A stretch of 64,000 bases of DNA, taken from Solimonas_A sp052035235. GTDB taxonomy: Bacteria > Pseudomonadota > Gammaproteobacteria > Nevskiales > Nevskiaceae. The translations under genes and the position numbers were made by a program. The DNA lies in assembly GCA_052035235.1 (NCBI GenBank), contig JBPOHT010000049.1:46137-110136 (forward strand). The letters are read 5' to 3'. Under the pieces are notes generated by a model, which saw nothing but the letters and a program-made list of their open reading frames with translations, had not been told where the DNA came from and searched no databases. Positions 34,985 to 42,675 of the stretch are shown here, in pieces (within the stretch, counting starts at the first letter, position 1; every line of letters begins with the position of its first letter).

Positions 34985-35518
34985 CTAGAACAACTCCTGC
35001 TGCCCCCGGCCACCGGACTCGATGCGCAGGATGCGCTTCTTGGTCTCGACACCCCCATGCGCGGAAAAACCGCCGCTCCACTCGCCCGCACCGAGGATGC
35101 GGTGACAAGGGATGACGATGGGAAAGGTATTGGCGCCCAGTGCCCGGCCCACGGCGCGCGCCGCGGCGGGATCGCCCAGCGCCGTCGCCAGCTCGCCATA
35201 GGTCCGCGTCTGCCCCGGCGGGATCGCGCGGGCCAGCTCGTAGACCCGCAGCGCGAAATCCTGCAGTCCTTCCAGGTCCAGCGCGATCTCCATCAGGTCG
35301 CGCGATTCGCCGGCCAGCAGCGCGACGATGCCATCGATGGCGGACTGCACCGGCGCTGGCGGCTGCGCTTCCTCCAGCTCCGGCCGACGACGACACAGGC
35401 GCGCCAGCGTGAGGCGGTCACTGGCCTCCGGCAGTTGCGTGGCCAACAGGCCGCGCTCGCCCCAGGCGATGCCGCAGCGGCCGATCGGCGTGTCGAACAG
35501 GCAAAGTCCTTCGTTCAT
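34985..35518 (-). CDS. ogt: O6-alkylguanine-DNA alkyltransferase (Ogt/MGMT)
   Basis: 177 aa DNA repair protein that takes alkyl groups from O6-alkylguanine onto a cysteine. The active site is PCHR with Cys138 (IVIPCHRIL), the Asn hinge is in GANTFP, and the Arg-finger helix in ARAVGRALG. The N-terminal domain is divergent and lacks an Ada regulator half. It is a single gene next to soxR. A second MGMT-fold protein (54292-54630) carries Trp in place of this Cys. Confidence 0.95.
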   Translation of the reverse strand: MNEGLCLFDTPIGRCGIAWGERGLLATQLPEASDRLTLARLCRRRPELEEAQPPAPVQSAIDGIVALLAGESRDLMEIALDLEGLQDFALRVYELARAIPPGQTRTYGELATALGDPAAARAVGRALGANTFPIVIPCHRILGAGEWSGGFSAHGGVETKKRILRIESGGRGQQELF

Positions 35519-35565
35519 GGCGGCAGTCTGGCGCAGGTCGCGGGGGATTACTTGCCGATTCTTGC

Positions 35566-36018
35566 TCAGCCCTTCTGCTTCACCAGCCGCCGCGGTCCCG
35601 GGCCTTCGGCGGCCAGCTTGTCGTAGGGATTGCGCAGGCGGCAGCGCTCGATCGACAGGCAGCCGCAGCCGATGCAGTCGGTGAGCTGGTCTCGCAGCTG
35701 CGTCAGCTGCTCGATGCGCGCGTCGAGTTCCGCGCGCCAGTTGCGCGACAGCCGCGTCCAGTCCGCCAGCGTCGGCGGGCGGCCCTCCGGCAGCTGCGCC
35801 AGCGCCGCGCCGATGGTCTCCAGCGGGATGCCCACGCGCTGCGCCACGCGGATGATCGCGATGTGGCGCAACGTGTCGCGCGTGTAGCGTCGCTGGTTGC
35901 CGGCATTGCGGCGGCTGCGGATCAACCCGCGGCTTTCGTAGAAGTGCAGGGTGGACACCGCCACGCCACTGCGCTCGGCGACCTGGCCGACGCTGAGTTC
36001 GTCAAAAGGAGACGGCAT
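35566..36018 (-). CDS. soxR: Redox-sensitive transcriptional activator SoxR
   Basis: 150 aa MerR-family sensor. The winged helix (LSVGQVAERSGVAVSTLHFYESRGLI) and dimer helix are followed by the [2Fe-2S] cluster motif Cys115-X2-Cys118-X-Cys120-X5-Cys126 (CIGCGCLSIERC), the hallmark of SoxR. It senses redox-cycling compounds in the cytoplasm. It is divergent from a quinone-reductase/MFS operon; a near-perfect SoxR box lies eight bases before its own start, so it probably regulates itself too. Confidence 0.97.
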   Translation of the reverse strand: MPSPFDELSVGQVAERSGVAVSTLHFYESRGLIRSRRNAGNQRRYTRDTLRHIAIIRVAQRVGIPLETIGAALAQLPEGRPPTLADWTRLSRNWRAELDARIEQLTQLRDQLTDCIGCGCLSIERCRLRNPYDKLAAEGPGPRRLVKQKG

Positions 36019-36021
36019 GCC

Positions 36022-36052
36022 TTGACCTCAACTTAACTTGAGGTTCTATGCT
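36022..36052 (+). promoter_or_regulatory. SoxR-dependent promoter of the quinone reductase operon
   Basis: The SoxR box CCTCAACTTAACTTGAGG (36026-36043) differs from the consensus I know at one base. It sits in a promoter with -35 TTGACC (36022-36027) and -10 TATGCT (36047-36052), separated by 19 bases, the over-long spacer that SoxR/MerR regulators correct by untwisting DNA. Confidence 0.9.
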
Positions 36053-36090
36053 GGCCCCATGCCCTGGAGAGGTCAAGCCCGAGGTCGAGC

Positions 36091-37080
36091 ATGAACAGTC
36101 CCGTCGTCGTCATTCCGAAAGCCCTGCGAAACCGTCGCCCCGCCACCGCCACCATGCGGGCACTGCTGCTTGAGGAGTACGGCGGGCCGGAGGTACTGCA
36201 GATCGGACTGCGGCCGCTGCCGCAACCCGGCCCCGGCGAACTGCGCGTGCGCGTGGTCGCCGCCGGCCTGCAGCCAGTGGACGCCGCCGTGCGCCGTGGC
36301 TGCTTCGCGCGCGGCGGCGCCTTCGTCTCCACCCTGCCCATCACGCCGGGCAACGAATTCGCCGGTGTGGTGGACCGCGTGGGCGCCGGCATCGGCCACT
36401 TCCGCGTCGGCGAGGCCGTGCTGGGCTGGACCCTGCTCAATGCCTGCGCCGAATACGTCGTGGTGCCGGCAACGCAGTTGCAGCACAAGCCTTCGATCCT
36501 GCCCTGGGACGAGGCCGCCGCACTGTCCGCCTCCGGCCAGACCGCACACACCGCGCTGGAGGCCCTGGATCTGAAGCGCGGCGAAACGCTGCTGGTGCAC
36601 GGCGCCGCCGGCGGCGTCGGCAGCATGGCGGTGCAACTGGCGCGCGCTCGCGGCCTGCGCGTGATCGGCACCGCCAGCGCGCGCAACCACGACTACCTGC
36701 GCGTGCTGGGTGCGGAGCCGGTGGAATACGGTGCCGGCCTGCTGGATCGGCTGCGCGGCATGGCACCGCAGGGCGTCGACGCGGCACTGGATGCAGCGGG
36801 CGGCCAGGCGCTGTACGTGTCGGTGGAAGCGGTGCGCCAGCGCCGGCGCATCGTCACGCTGGTGGAATTCATCAAGGCCGAACTGTTCGGCGTGCAGGCC
36901 ATCCGCAGCCAGCGCTCGGCCGCGCGCCTGGCCGAACTGCTGCAGTTGCATGCACGCGGCCAGTTGCGCGTGCATGTCTCCGGCCGCTACCCGCTGGAAG
37001 ATGCGTCCGCGGCGCATCGCGAGATCGAGGCCGGCCACGTGCGTGGCAAGCTGGTGCTGCGCGTCGGGAGCGAGCCTTGA
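36091..37080 (+). CDS. NAD(P)H:quinone oxidoreductase (zinc-independent MDR)
   Basis: 329 aa medium-chain reductase of the quinone-oxidoreductase group, reducing quinones or reactive enones with NADPH. It has MRALLLEEYGGPEVLQI at the start of the catalytic domain, GNEFAGVV, and the nucleotide loop LVHGAAGGVGSMAVQLA; there are no zinc-ligand cysteines. The start at 36091 is supported by GAGG upstream; MRALLL at 36154 is possible. It is first gene behind the SoxR promoter, consistent with a role in detoxifying redox-cycling drugs. Confidence 0.92.
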   Translation: MNSPVVVIPKALRNRRPATATMRALLLEEYGGPEVLQIGLRPLPQPGPGELRVRVVAAGLQPVDAAVRRGCFARGGAFVSTLPITPGNEFAGVVDRVGAGIGHFRVGEAVLGWTLLNACAEYVVVPATQLQHKPSILPWDEAAALSASGQTAHTALEALDLKRGETLLVHGAAGGVGSMAVQLARARGLRVIGTASARNHDYLRVLGAEPVEYGAGLLDRLRGMAPQGVDAALDAAGGQALYVSVEAVRQRRRIVTLVEFIKAELFGVQAIRSQRSAARLAELLQLHARGQLRVHVSGRYPLEDASAAHREIEAGHVRGKLVLRVGSEP

Positions 37081-38441
37081 GCGAAGGCCTGATGTCGCGG
37101 CCCTACCGCGCGCTGACCACCGGCATCGTCGCGCTGATCTCGCTGATCGGCTTCGAGTATCTGGCCATCGCCACCGCCATGCCGGCGGTGGCGCGCGCGC
37201 TGGATGGCCTGCCGCTGTACACGCTGGCCTTCGGCGGGCCGATGGCCGCGGGCGTGATCGGCATGGTGCTCTCCGGCGGCTGGAGCGACCGCCACGGCCC
37301 ACGCGGGCCGCTGTGGTGCGGGGTCGTGGCCTTCGCCGCCGGCCTGCTGCTGGCAGGCCTGGCACCGACCATGGCGCTGCTGGTGGCCGGTCGGCTGGTG
37401 CAGGGCTTCGGTGGCGGCCTGATGTCGGTGGCGCTGTACGTGCTGGTGGCGCGCGCCTATCCGCCGGCGCTGCATCCGCCCATCTTCGCCGCCTTCGCCG
37501 CCGCCTGGGTGGCGCCGGTGATCGTCGGCCCGGCATTGGCCGGCTTCATCGTCGAGACACTGGGCTGGCGCTGGGTGTTCCTCGGCGCGGTGCTGCTCGC
37601 CGTGCCGGCCAGCCTGTTCGTGCAGGCCGGGCTGCGCGGGCGCGCACTGCAGGATCCAGCGCCCGCGGTGAAGATCCGCAACTCGCGCCTGCCCTGGGCC
37701 GTGGTCGCCGCCGCCAGCGCCGGCGGGCTGTACTGGGCCGGCCAGCATCACGAGGCGCCCTGGCTCGCGCTGGCGCTGCTGGTCCTGGCGATCGCCGCGC
37801 GCCAGTTGCTGCCGCGCGGCACGCTGCTGGCACAGCGCGGCCTGCCCGCCGTGGTGGCCCTGCGCGGCCTGGTGGCCGCCGCCTTCTTCGGCTGCGAGGT
37901 GTTCATCCCGCTGCTGCTGTCCGGCGAACGCGGCCTGTCACTGACACAGGCCGGGCTGGTGCTCACCGTCGGTGCGCTGGGCTGGTCCGCCGGCTCCTGG
38001 TGGCAGGCACGCCCCGGCGCACCGCCGCGCGCCGTGCTGCTGAGCGGCGGCATGATGGCCATCGTCGCCGGTATCCTCGCGATCCTGGCGTTGCTGTGGC
38101 CGGCGGTGCCGCTGGCGCTCGGCGTGCTCGGCTGGATCGGCGCGGGCCTGGGCATGGGCGTGGTCTACCCGACACTGTCGGTGCTGACGCTGCAGTTGTC
38201 GGCGCCGTCGGAGCAGGGCAGCAACAGCTCCGCGCTGCAGCTCAGCGACTCGCTGTTCTCCGCCACCGCGCTGGCCCTCTCGGGCGCGCTGTTCGCCGCA
38301 CTGCTGCCACAGTCGGCGGCGGCAGGCTATGCCGCCGGACTGGTACTGGCGGCGGGTTTTGCGATGGTGGGGGTGATGGTGGCGGGAAGGACTCAGGACA
38401 AACTGATGGCCGAAAACCCCCGACCCGTTCATGCCGAGTAG
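37077..38441 (+). CDS. MFS efflux transporter (SoxR operon)
   Basis: 454 aa from a TTG at 37077, overlapping the quinone-reductase stop and preceded by GGGAG at good spacing; an ATG at 37092 is the other choice. About 12-14 hydrophobic helices. GGWSDRHGPRG is the helix 2-3 loop motif A, and GRLVQGFGGGLMSVALYVLVAR resembles motif C of drug/proton antiporters. Its position behind a SoxR promoter suggests export of redox-active compounds. The last codons (VHAE and stop) are contributed by an intergenic repeat (38428 onward), so the C-terminus may differ from relatives. Confidence 0.9.
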   Translation: MSEGLMSRPYRALTTGIVALISLIGFEYLAIATAMPAVARALDGLPLYTLAFGGPMAAGVIGMVLSGGWSDRHGPRGPLWCGVVAFAAGLLLAGLAPTMALLVAGRLVQGFGGGLMSVALYVLVARAYPPALHPPIFAAFAAAWVAPVIVGPALAGFIVETLGWRWVFLGAVLLAVPASLFVQAGLRGRALQDPAPAVKIRNSRLPWAVVAAASAGGLYWAGQHHEAPWLALALLVLAIAARQLLPRGTLLAQRGLPAVVALRGLVAAAFFGCEVFIPLLLSGERGLSLTQAGLVLTVGALGWSAGSWWQARPGAPPRAVLLSGGMMAIVAGILAILALLWPAVPLALGVLGWIGAGLGMGVVYPTLSVLTLQLSAPSEQGSNSSALQLSDSLFSATALALSGALFAALLPQSAAAGYAAGLVLAAGFAMVGVMVAGRTQDKLMAENPRPVHAE

Positions 38442-38470
38442 CCGCGAAGCGGCATATCGAGGCACGCCCC
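38428..38470. repeat. Repeat family 2, partial copy overlapping the MFS stop codon
   Basis: Starts GTTCATGCCGAGTAGCCGCG and continues to TATCGAGGCACGCCC. It matches the left arm of the large inverted repeat at 44915-44999. The first 14 bases encode the last four residues and stop codon of the MFS gene. Confidence 0.8.
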
Positions 38471-38531
38471 GGGACGGACCTCGACAATCCCTGGCGCGTT
38501 GCATCGAAGGACTCGGACCAAACCTTACTGA

Positions 38532-39404
38532 CTACGCCTCATCCTTCATCGCCCGCCGGCACCACAGGATGCCCGCCAGCACCACCGCGCCACCCAGCGC
38601 CTGCTGCAGGCCGAAGTGCTCCCCCAGCAGCAGCCAGGCAAAGGCCGCCGCCGCCAGCGGTTGCAGCAGCAGGCTCACCGAGGAGAACGAGGCCGACAGC
38701 TGCGCGAAGCCATAGGCGATCAGCCCCTGGCCCAGCACATGGGACAGCAGCGCCAGGCCCGCCAGCACCCACCAGCCCTGCGCCGACTGCGGCAGCAGCG
38801 TCTCACCCTGCAGCAAGGCCAGCGGCAGCAGCAACACCGCGGCACTGGCACTGGTCCAGAACATCACCGCCAGCGTGGAGTGCAGGCGCCGCTGGCGGCT
38901 CAGCACCAGCAGGTAGCCGGCATAGAACAGCGACGTGAGCACCGCCAGCAGGTCCCCGGCCAAGGTCTGCCGTGAAACCTCCAGGCTGTCGGCCATCAAC
39001 AGCAGCGCACCGAGCAGGGCCAACGCGATGCCGCCGACGAAGGCAGCGCTGACGCGCTCCTGCCACAGCAGCCAGGCCAGCAGCGTCACCCACACCGGCG
39101 CGAGGTTGGTCAGCAGCGTGGAGTTGGCCACCGAGGTCCACAGGATCGACTGGTGCCAGACGGCGAGATCGCCGACGAAGAACAGGCCCGCCAATGCCAG
39201 CCAGCCCAGGACGGGCAGCGGCGTGCCGCGGAAGCTCTCACCGCGCAGCGACATCAGCAGCGCGAAAACCGGCGCCGCCAGCACCACGCGCCAGAACGCG
39301 ATGGCCGTGGGCCCCACGTCGGCCAGGCGCACGAAGATCGGCGCCAGGCCGATCAGGGTCGCGCCGGTCAGCAGGGCCGGCAATGGGGGCAGCCTGAAAT
39401 TCAC
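38532..39404 (-). CDS. EamA/DMT-family transporter
   Basis: 290 aa, ten-helix drug/metabolite transporter with two EamA halves (ALLTGATLIGLAPIFVRLADVGPTAIAFWRVVLAAPVF and the second half beginning LLAVLTSLFYAGYLLVL). I start it at a GTG (39404) that overlaps the stop of the sterol-desaturase gene (GTGA); a longer open frame to 40292 in the same phase is an artefact across that gene. Substrate unknown, probably a small organic metabolite. Confidence 0.88.
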   Translation of the reverse strand: MNFRLPPLPALLTGATLIGLAPIFVRLADVGPTAIAFWRVVLAAPVFALLMSLRGESFRGTPLPVLGWLALAGLFFVGDLAVWHQSILWTSVANSTLLTNLAPVWVTLLAWLLWQERVSAAFVGGIALALLGALLLMADSLEVSRQTLAGDLLAVLTSLFYAGYLLVLSRQRRLHSTLAVMFWTSASAAVLLLPLALLQGETLLPQSAQGWWVLAGLALLSHVLGQGLIAYGFAQLSASFSSVSLLLQPLAAAAFAWLLLGEHFGLQQALGGAVVLAGILWCRRAMKDEA

Positions 39405-40222
39405 CGCGACTTCCAGCCCTGCCGCAGCTCGTCGTAGCCGCGCACCTCGGTGCCAAAGCGGCGATCCCACAGCCCGAGGAAGCCGGCGTAGTTGCCGCGC
39501 ACGCGCGCATGGTGCGCGTCGTGGTGCAGGGCGCCATGTGAGAACGGCAGCCAACGCGTCGGCGACCAGGGGAAGGCATAGCCGCAATGCCCCTCCGCCG
39601 CTTCCCATTGCCGGAACACGATCCAGATCCACAGCAGCGCCACGTGCGCGCCGAGCAGCGAGGGCCCGAGGAAGGCCAGCGAGCCGGTCAGCACGTATTC
39701 CACCGGGTGCATGTAGTGGCCGGTGATGGCCCAGGGCGCCAGCACGCGGTGATGCCGGCCATGCACCTTGGACAGCAGCCAGCGCGTGTGCATCGCGCGG
39801 TGCATGCCGTAGTAGAGGAAGTCGTCCAGGTAGATGCAGAACAGCAGCTGCAGCGGGAACAGCCACCATGCATTGGCGGGGATGGGGCCGAGGTGCACGC
39901 CCGACAGGCTCATCAGCGGCCAGGCGGCGAGGGTGAGGGCCAGCATGCAGAGGTTGTTGCGCGCCCAGCTCCACAGCGACTCGCGCACCATGCGCGGCCC
40001 CTGCACCAGGATGCCGCGGCGCTCGGCCTCTTCCTGCGACATGGCGCCGGCGCCACGGGGATTCTGGATCTTCCAACGCCGCGCCCAGGCTGGGTCGCGC
40101 GCCGCCAGCACCGTCAGCGGCAGCGCGAACGCCAGGAAGGCGAGGGCGCTGAGCAGGACGGTGACGATACCCACCCACACGAAGCGCGGATCGGCATAGG
40201 AAGCGGCGATGAACTCGGTCAT
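39401..40222 (-). CDS. Sterol desaturase / fatty-acid hydroxylase family di-iron membrane protein
   Basis: 273 aa with four to five membrane helices and the histidine clusters of the fatty-acid hydroxylase superfamily: HRAMH, HGRHH, and HHDAHH, with an additional His in ITGHYMHPVEY. These bind two irons and hydroxylate or desaturate a lipid or carotenoid-type chain. It is translationally coupled to the EamA transporter downstream. The substrate cannot be told from sequence. Confidence 0.9.
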   Translation of the reverse strand: MTEFIAASYADPRFVWVGIVTVLLSALAFLAFALPLTVLAARDPAWARRWKIQNPRGAGAMSQEEAERRGILVQGPRMVRESLWSWARNNLCMLALTLAAWPLMSLSGVHLGPIPANAWWLFPLQLLFCIYLDDFLYYGMHRAMHTRWLLSKVHGRHHRVLAPWAITGHYMHPVEYVLTGSLAFLGPSLLGAHVALLWIWIVFRQWEAAEGHCGYAFPWSPTRWLPFSHGALHHDAHHARVRGNYAGFLGLWDRRFGTEVRGYDELRQGWKSR

Positions 40223-40299
40223 CGCGCCAGCTTACACCTGAAGATTCCCGGGGACGGTGCAGCCCTGGCCGGGAAGCAAGGCCCCGCTCCACCCAATCC

Positions 40300-40384
40300 C
40301 GTCATACCGGCGAAAGCCGGTATCCAGTCCCGCAATTACGGGCGATCACTTCATGACTGGATGCCGGCTTCCGCCGGCATGACG
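40300..40384. repeat. REP/BIME palindrome copy 2
   Basis: Same paired palindromes as copy 1: CGTCATACCGGCGAAAGCCG at the left and CCGCCGGCATGACG at the right, spacer about 25 bases. It lies in the gap between the sterol desaturase promoter region and the end of the DUF3106 gene. Confidence 0.92.
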
Positions 40385-40394
40385 TTCGAGACGT

Positions 40395-40904
40395 TCAACG
40401 CGGCGGGCGCTCGCCCTTCGGCGGCTTGGGCGGCTTGCAGGGCTCGTCCGGCGCGCAACCCAGCAGCTTGCGGTCCTCGGCGTCCGGCGCGCGGCGCTGT
40501 TCGCGCAGCTCGTGGAAGCGCTGGCGGATGCGCTCCTGCTCCTGCGGCGGCAGCCGGCGGAACTGCTCGGCGCGCTCGCGCAGCCGCTCGCGTTCCTCCG
40601 GGGTCAGGCGGCGGAAGCGGTCGCGCTTCTCGCGCAGGTGCTTGCGCTCGTCCGGCGACATTCCGCGCCAGCGTTCCAGGCGCTGCCGCGCGTGGTCGCG
40701 CTCCTCGGGGCTCAGCTGCGACCAGCGCTCGGCGCCGCGCGCGAGGCGGTCCTGCTTCTCGCCGGGCAGGCCAGCCCAGTCGGCGCGCATCGGTTCCAGC
40801 ACTTCGCGCTGGGCGGGGCTGAGCTGCTCCCAGCCGGTGGCGGCCTGGGCCGGGCCCAGCAACAGCAGGCCCAGCAGGGCGACGAGGCTAGCGAAGCTTC
40901 GCAT
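40395..40904 (-). CDS. DUF3106 protein, exported, Arg/Glu-rich helical repeats
   Basis: 169 aa. The start at 40904 has AGGAGAAG upstream and gives a signal peptide (LVALLGLLLLGPAQA). The mature part repeats a 14-residue unit, roughly LSPEERDxxRERxxR (WSQLSPEERDHARQRLERW, RRLTPEERERLRERAEQF, RRLPPQEQERIRQRFHEL), as in DUF3106/Spy-like proteins. It is the last gene of a sigma-factor operon and is probably a periplasmic chaperone-like or stress protein; that role is inference. Confidence 0.85.
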   Translation of the reverse strand: MRSFASLVALLGLLLLGPAQAATGWEQLSPAQREVLEPMRADWAGLPGEKQDRLARGAERWSQLSPEERDHARQRLERWRGMSPDERKHLREKRDRFRRLTPEERERLRERAEQFRRLPPQEQERIRQRFHELREQRRAPDAEDRKLLGCAPDEPCKPPKPPKGERPPR

Positions 40905-41085
40905 CGGGCTTCTCCTGGCGTTCATGGGCTTCCTTGTCTTTTGCGACAGCGGCGGCGCGCCCATCGAGCAGGCTTTGCGCCGCCTCGTCCGGCCACTCGG
41001 CCAGGAACTCCAGCAGTTCCGCGCTGGGCGCGGGCGTCTTGGGCGGCACTGCCGCCACCGCCAGGAACATCAATGCCTCAAGCAC
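40888..41085 (-). CDS. Small hypothetical protein in sigma-factor operon
   Basis: 65 aa with a short hydrophobic N-terminus (MLEALMFLAVAAVPP) and an acidic/charged tail. It overlaps the previous gene by eight bases and the DUF3106 gene by 17 bases, which is what supports it as real. No family recognised. Confidence 0.6.
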   Translation of the reverse strand: MLEALMFLAVAAVPPKTPAPSAELLEFLAEWPDEAAQSLLDGRAAAVAKDKEAHERQEKPDAKLR

Positions 41086-41428
41086 GGCCCGCCTCCCGGT
41101 CCAGCCACTCGTACAGCTCCAGGTCCTGGTAGAACTCCGGCGACTGCTCGTCGGTCAGCACGTCCAGGGCCTCGGAGGCCACCGTCGTGCCGGGGACCTG
41201 CGGCAGCGGGGCGGTGGTCGGCGTGCCCGGTAGCCACAGGGCCGCCACCAGCACCGCCATGGCGGTGGCCGGCACCGCCCATAGCCAGGGCCGGGCGGGC
41301 GTCCGGGCGGCATCGATCGCGCGGGCCCGGGCGGCGCCCAGTTTCGCGCGGGTCACCATGTCCAGTTGCTCGCTGTCGCGCAGCGCGCGGCGCAGTGCTT
41401 CCATCCGGTCGTCGTGTTCGTGGTTCAT
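41078..41428 (-). CDS. Membrane protein, putative anti-sigma / DUF3619-like
   Basis: 116 aa. A charged cytoplasmic N-terminus (HEHDDRMEALRRALRDSEQLDMVTRAKLGAARARAID) is followed by one transmembrane helix (LWAVPATAMAVLVAALWLP) and an acidic periplasmic tail. The ATG overlaps the sigma-factor stop (ATGA). Single-helix proteins encoded directly after ECF sigma factors often bind and hold the sigma factor; DUF3619 proteins occupy the same place in related operons. Confidence 0.72.
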   Translation of the reverse strand: MNHEHDDRMEALRRALRDSEQLDMVTRAKLGAARARAIDAARTPARPWLWAVPATAMAVLVAALWLPGTPTTAPLPQVPGTTVASEALDVLTDEQSPEFYQDLELYEWLDREAGRA

Positions 41429-41970
41429 GGCCAGACCCCCTCCAGTTCCTGGCGCAGCGCGGCCAGCGCGCGGTGCAGATGTGTCTTGACGCTGCCATCG
41501 CTGCAACCCATGGCGCGCGCCGTCTCCTCCACGCTGAGCCCCTCCCAGAGGCGCAGCTCGAAGGCCTCGCGCTGGCGGCCCGGCAGCCCATGCAGCGCCT
41601 GTTCCAGGCGGCGCATCTGCTCGGCTCGCTGCACATCCTCCTGCGGCCCGGCGCCGGGTTCGGCGATCAGGGCCATCGGATCTTCTTCCGCTTCCTCGTC
41701 CCGCGCCGGTGCCCGCCAGAAGAACAGGCGGTTCTTCACCGTCTGCCGGCGCTGCCAGTCGCGGATGCGGTTCTCCAGGATGCGGTAGAACAGCGCCGGC
41801 CACTCCTCGGCGGGCCGGCCGGCATAGCGGCGCGACAGCTGCAGCATGGCGTCCTGCACCAGGTCCAGGGCCTCGTCGCGGTCGCGCGTGGCGATCTCCG
41901 CCATGCGGAAGGCGCGGCGTTCGACCGACGCCAGGAAGGCGTCGAGGGTCTGGAGATCGGCGGTGCTCAC
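41425..41970 (-). CDS. ECF-type RNA polymerase sigma factor
   Basis: 181 aa from a GTG at 41970, chosen because it avoids overlap with the gene before it; an ATG at 42030 would add 20 residues. Region 2 is FRMAEIATRDRDEALDLVQDAMLQLSRRY...WPALFYRILENRIRDWQRR, region 4 is LPGRQREAFELRLWEGLSVEETARAMGCSDGSVKTHLHRALAALR. It directs polymerase to a stress regulon. It heads a four-gene overlapping operon with a membrane protein and an exported DUF3106 protein, so it likely responds to the cell envelope. Confidence 0.9.
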   Translation of the reverse strand: MSTADLQTLDAFLASVERRAFRMAEIATRDRDEALDLVQDAMLQLSRRYAGRPAEEWPALFYRILENRIRDWQRRQTVKNRLFFWRAPARDEEAEEDPMALIAEPGAGPQEDVQRAEQMRRLEQALHGLPGRQREAFELRLWEGLSVEETARAMGCSDGSVKTHLHRALAALRQELEGVWP

Positions 41971-41980
41971 CCCGCCGAGT

Positions 41981-42388
41981 TTACTGTCCAGCGTCGCGTT
42001 TACGGTCACGGCGGCGTTCAATGCGGTCACCCTTGGCGTCCAGGCGGTCTTCCACGCGCTCGCCCTTGTGGTCCAGGCGGTCGTCCTTGCGGTCGCCGCG
42101 GCGGTCCAGCCGGTGGTCGATCCGGTCGCCCTGCTTCTTCAGGCGCTCGGCCCGGGCGTCGTTGCCATGGGCCTCGGCGCGGTCGGCCCGGCGGTCCAGG
42201 CGGTCTTCGATGCGCTCTCCCTTGGCATCCAGGCGGTCATTGATACGATCGCCGCGGCGATCCAGGCGCTCCTCGATGCGTTCGCCCTTGGCGTCCAGGC
42301 GATCGTTCACCGGGCTGTCGGCCAGGGCCGGCGTCGCGGAAAGGGCCAGCGCCATCAGGCCGAAAACGGCGGATACTCGGCTACTCAT
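41981..42388 (-). CDS. Exported protein made of charged 11-residue repeats
   Basis: 135 aa. The start at 42388 has GGAG eight bases upstream and gives a signal peptide (AVFGLMALALSATPALA). The rest is almost entirely an 11-residue repeat, roughly xDRLDxKGxRI, alternating Asp/Glu and Arg/Lys, at least nine copies (NDRLDAKGERI, EERLDRRGDRI, NDRLDAKGERI, EDRLDRRADRA and on). Undecad repeats can form long amphipathic helices, as in LEA-like and apolipoprotein helices. It lies 10 bases before the sigma-factor start and may be a co-regulated envelope protein. Confidence 0.8.
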   Translation of the reverse strand: MSSRVSAVFGLMALALSATPALADSPVNDRLDAKGERIEERLDRRGDRINDRLDAKGERIEDRLDRRADRAEAHGNDARAERLKKQGDRIDHRLDRRGDRKDDRLDHKGERVEDRLDAKGDRIERRRDRKRDAGQ

Positions 42389-42661
42389 GGGACAATCTCC
42401 GGGGTGATGTACTTGAAAGATAAAACGTGCCAAGGCCGGGTCGGTTGACCGCCCGCTTTTCGGTGCAGTGCAACATGCTTATGCACAACGGCGGTGCGCC
42501 CGAAGATTCTCCGCGGTCAAGCCTTGACAGCTTCACAATGTAGCAATGTCGGTGGAAGTCACTGAATTGCATAAGCTTATTTTCGAAGTTGCAGAGTCGG
42601 AAAGATGGCGCTAGCCAGCCCCCAGACAGGCCCTAATTCCCCGCCGGAACTATCCCCAAAC

Positions 42662-42670
42662 TTATCCACA
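42662..42670 (+). promoter_or_regulatory. DnaA-box match immediately before priA
   Basis: TTATCCACA, an exact 9-base DnaA consensus, ending five bases before the priA GTG. One such match is expected by chance in a window of this size, so it is only suggestive. Confidence 0.25.
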
Positions 42671-42675
42671 AGCCC

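Noticed and set aside
39405..40292. N-terminal extension fusing the DMT transporter to an upstream Arg/Ala-rich segment
   Set aside because: The segment lies over the sterol desaturase gene in another frame; the GTG at 39404 with GTGA overlap explains the real start.
42568..42579. CATAAGCTTAT resembling a LysR half-site pair
   Set aside because: The half-sites abut without the five-base spacer, so the T-N11-A geometry is lost.
42662..42670. DnaA box as evidence of a replication origin near priA
   Set aside because: One site only, no cluster, no AT-rich unwinding region, no dnaA or gidA nearby; a single match is expected by chance.
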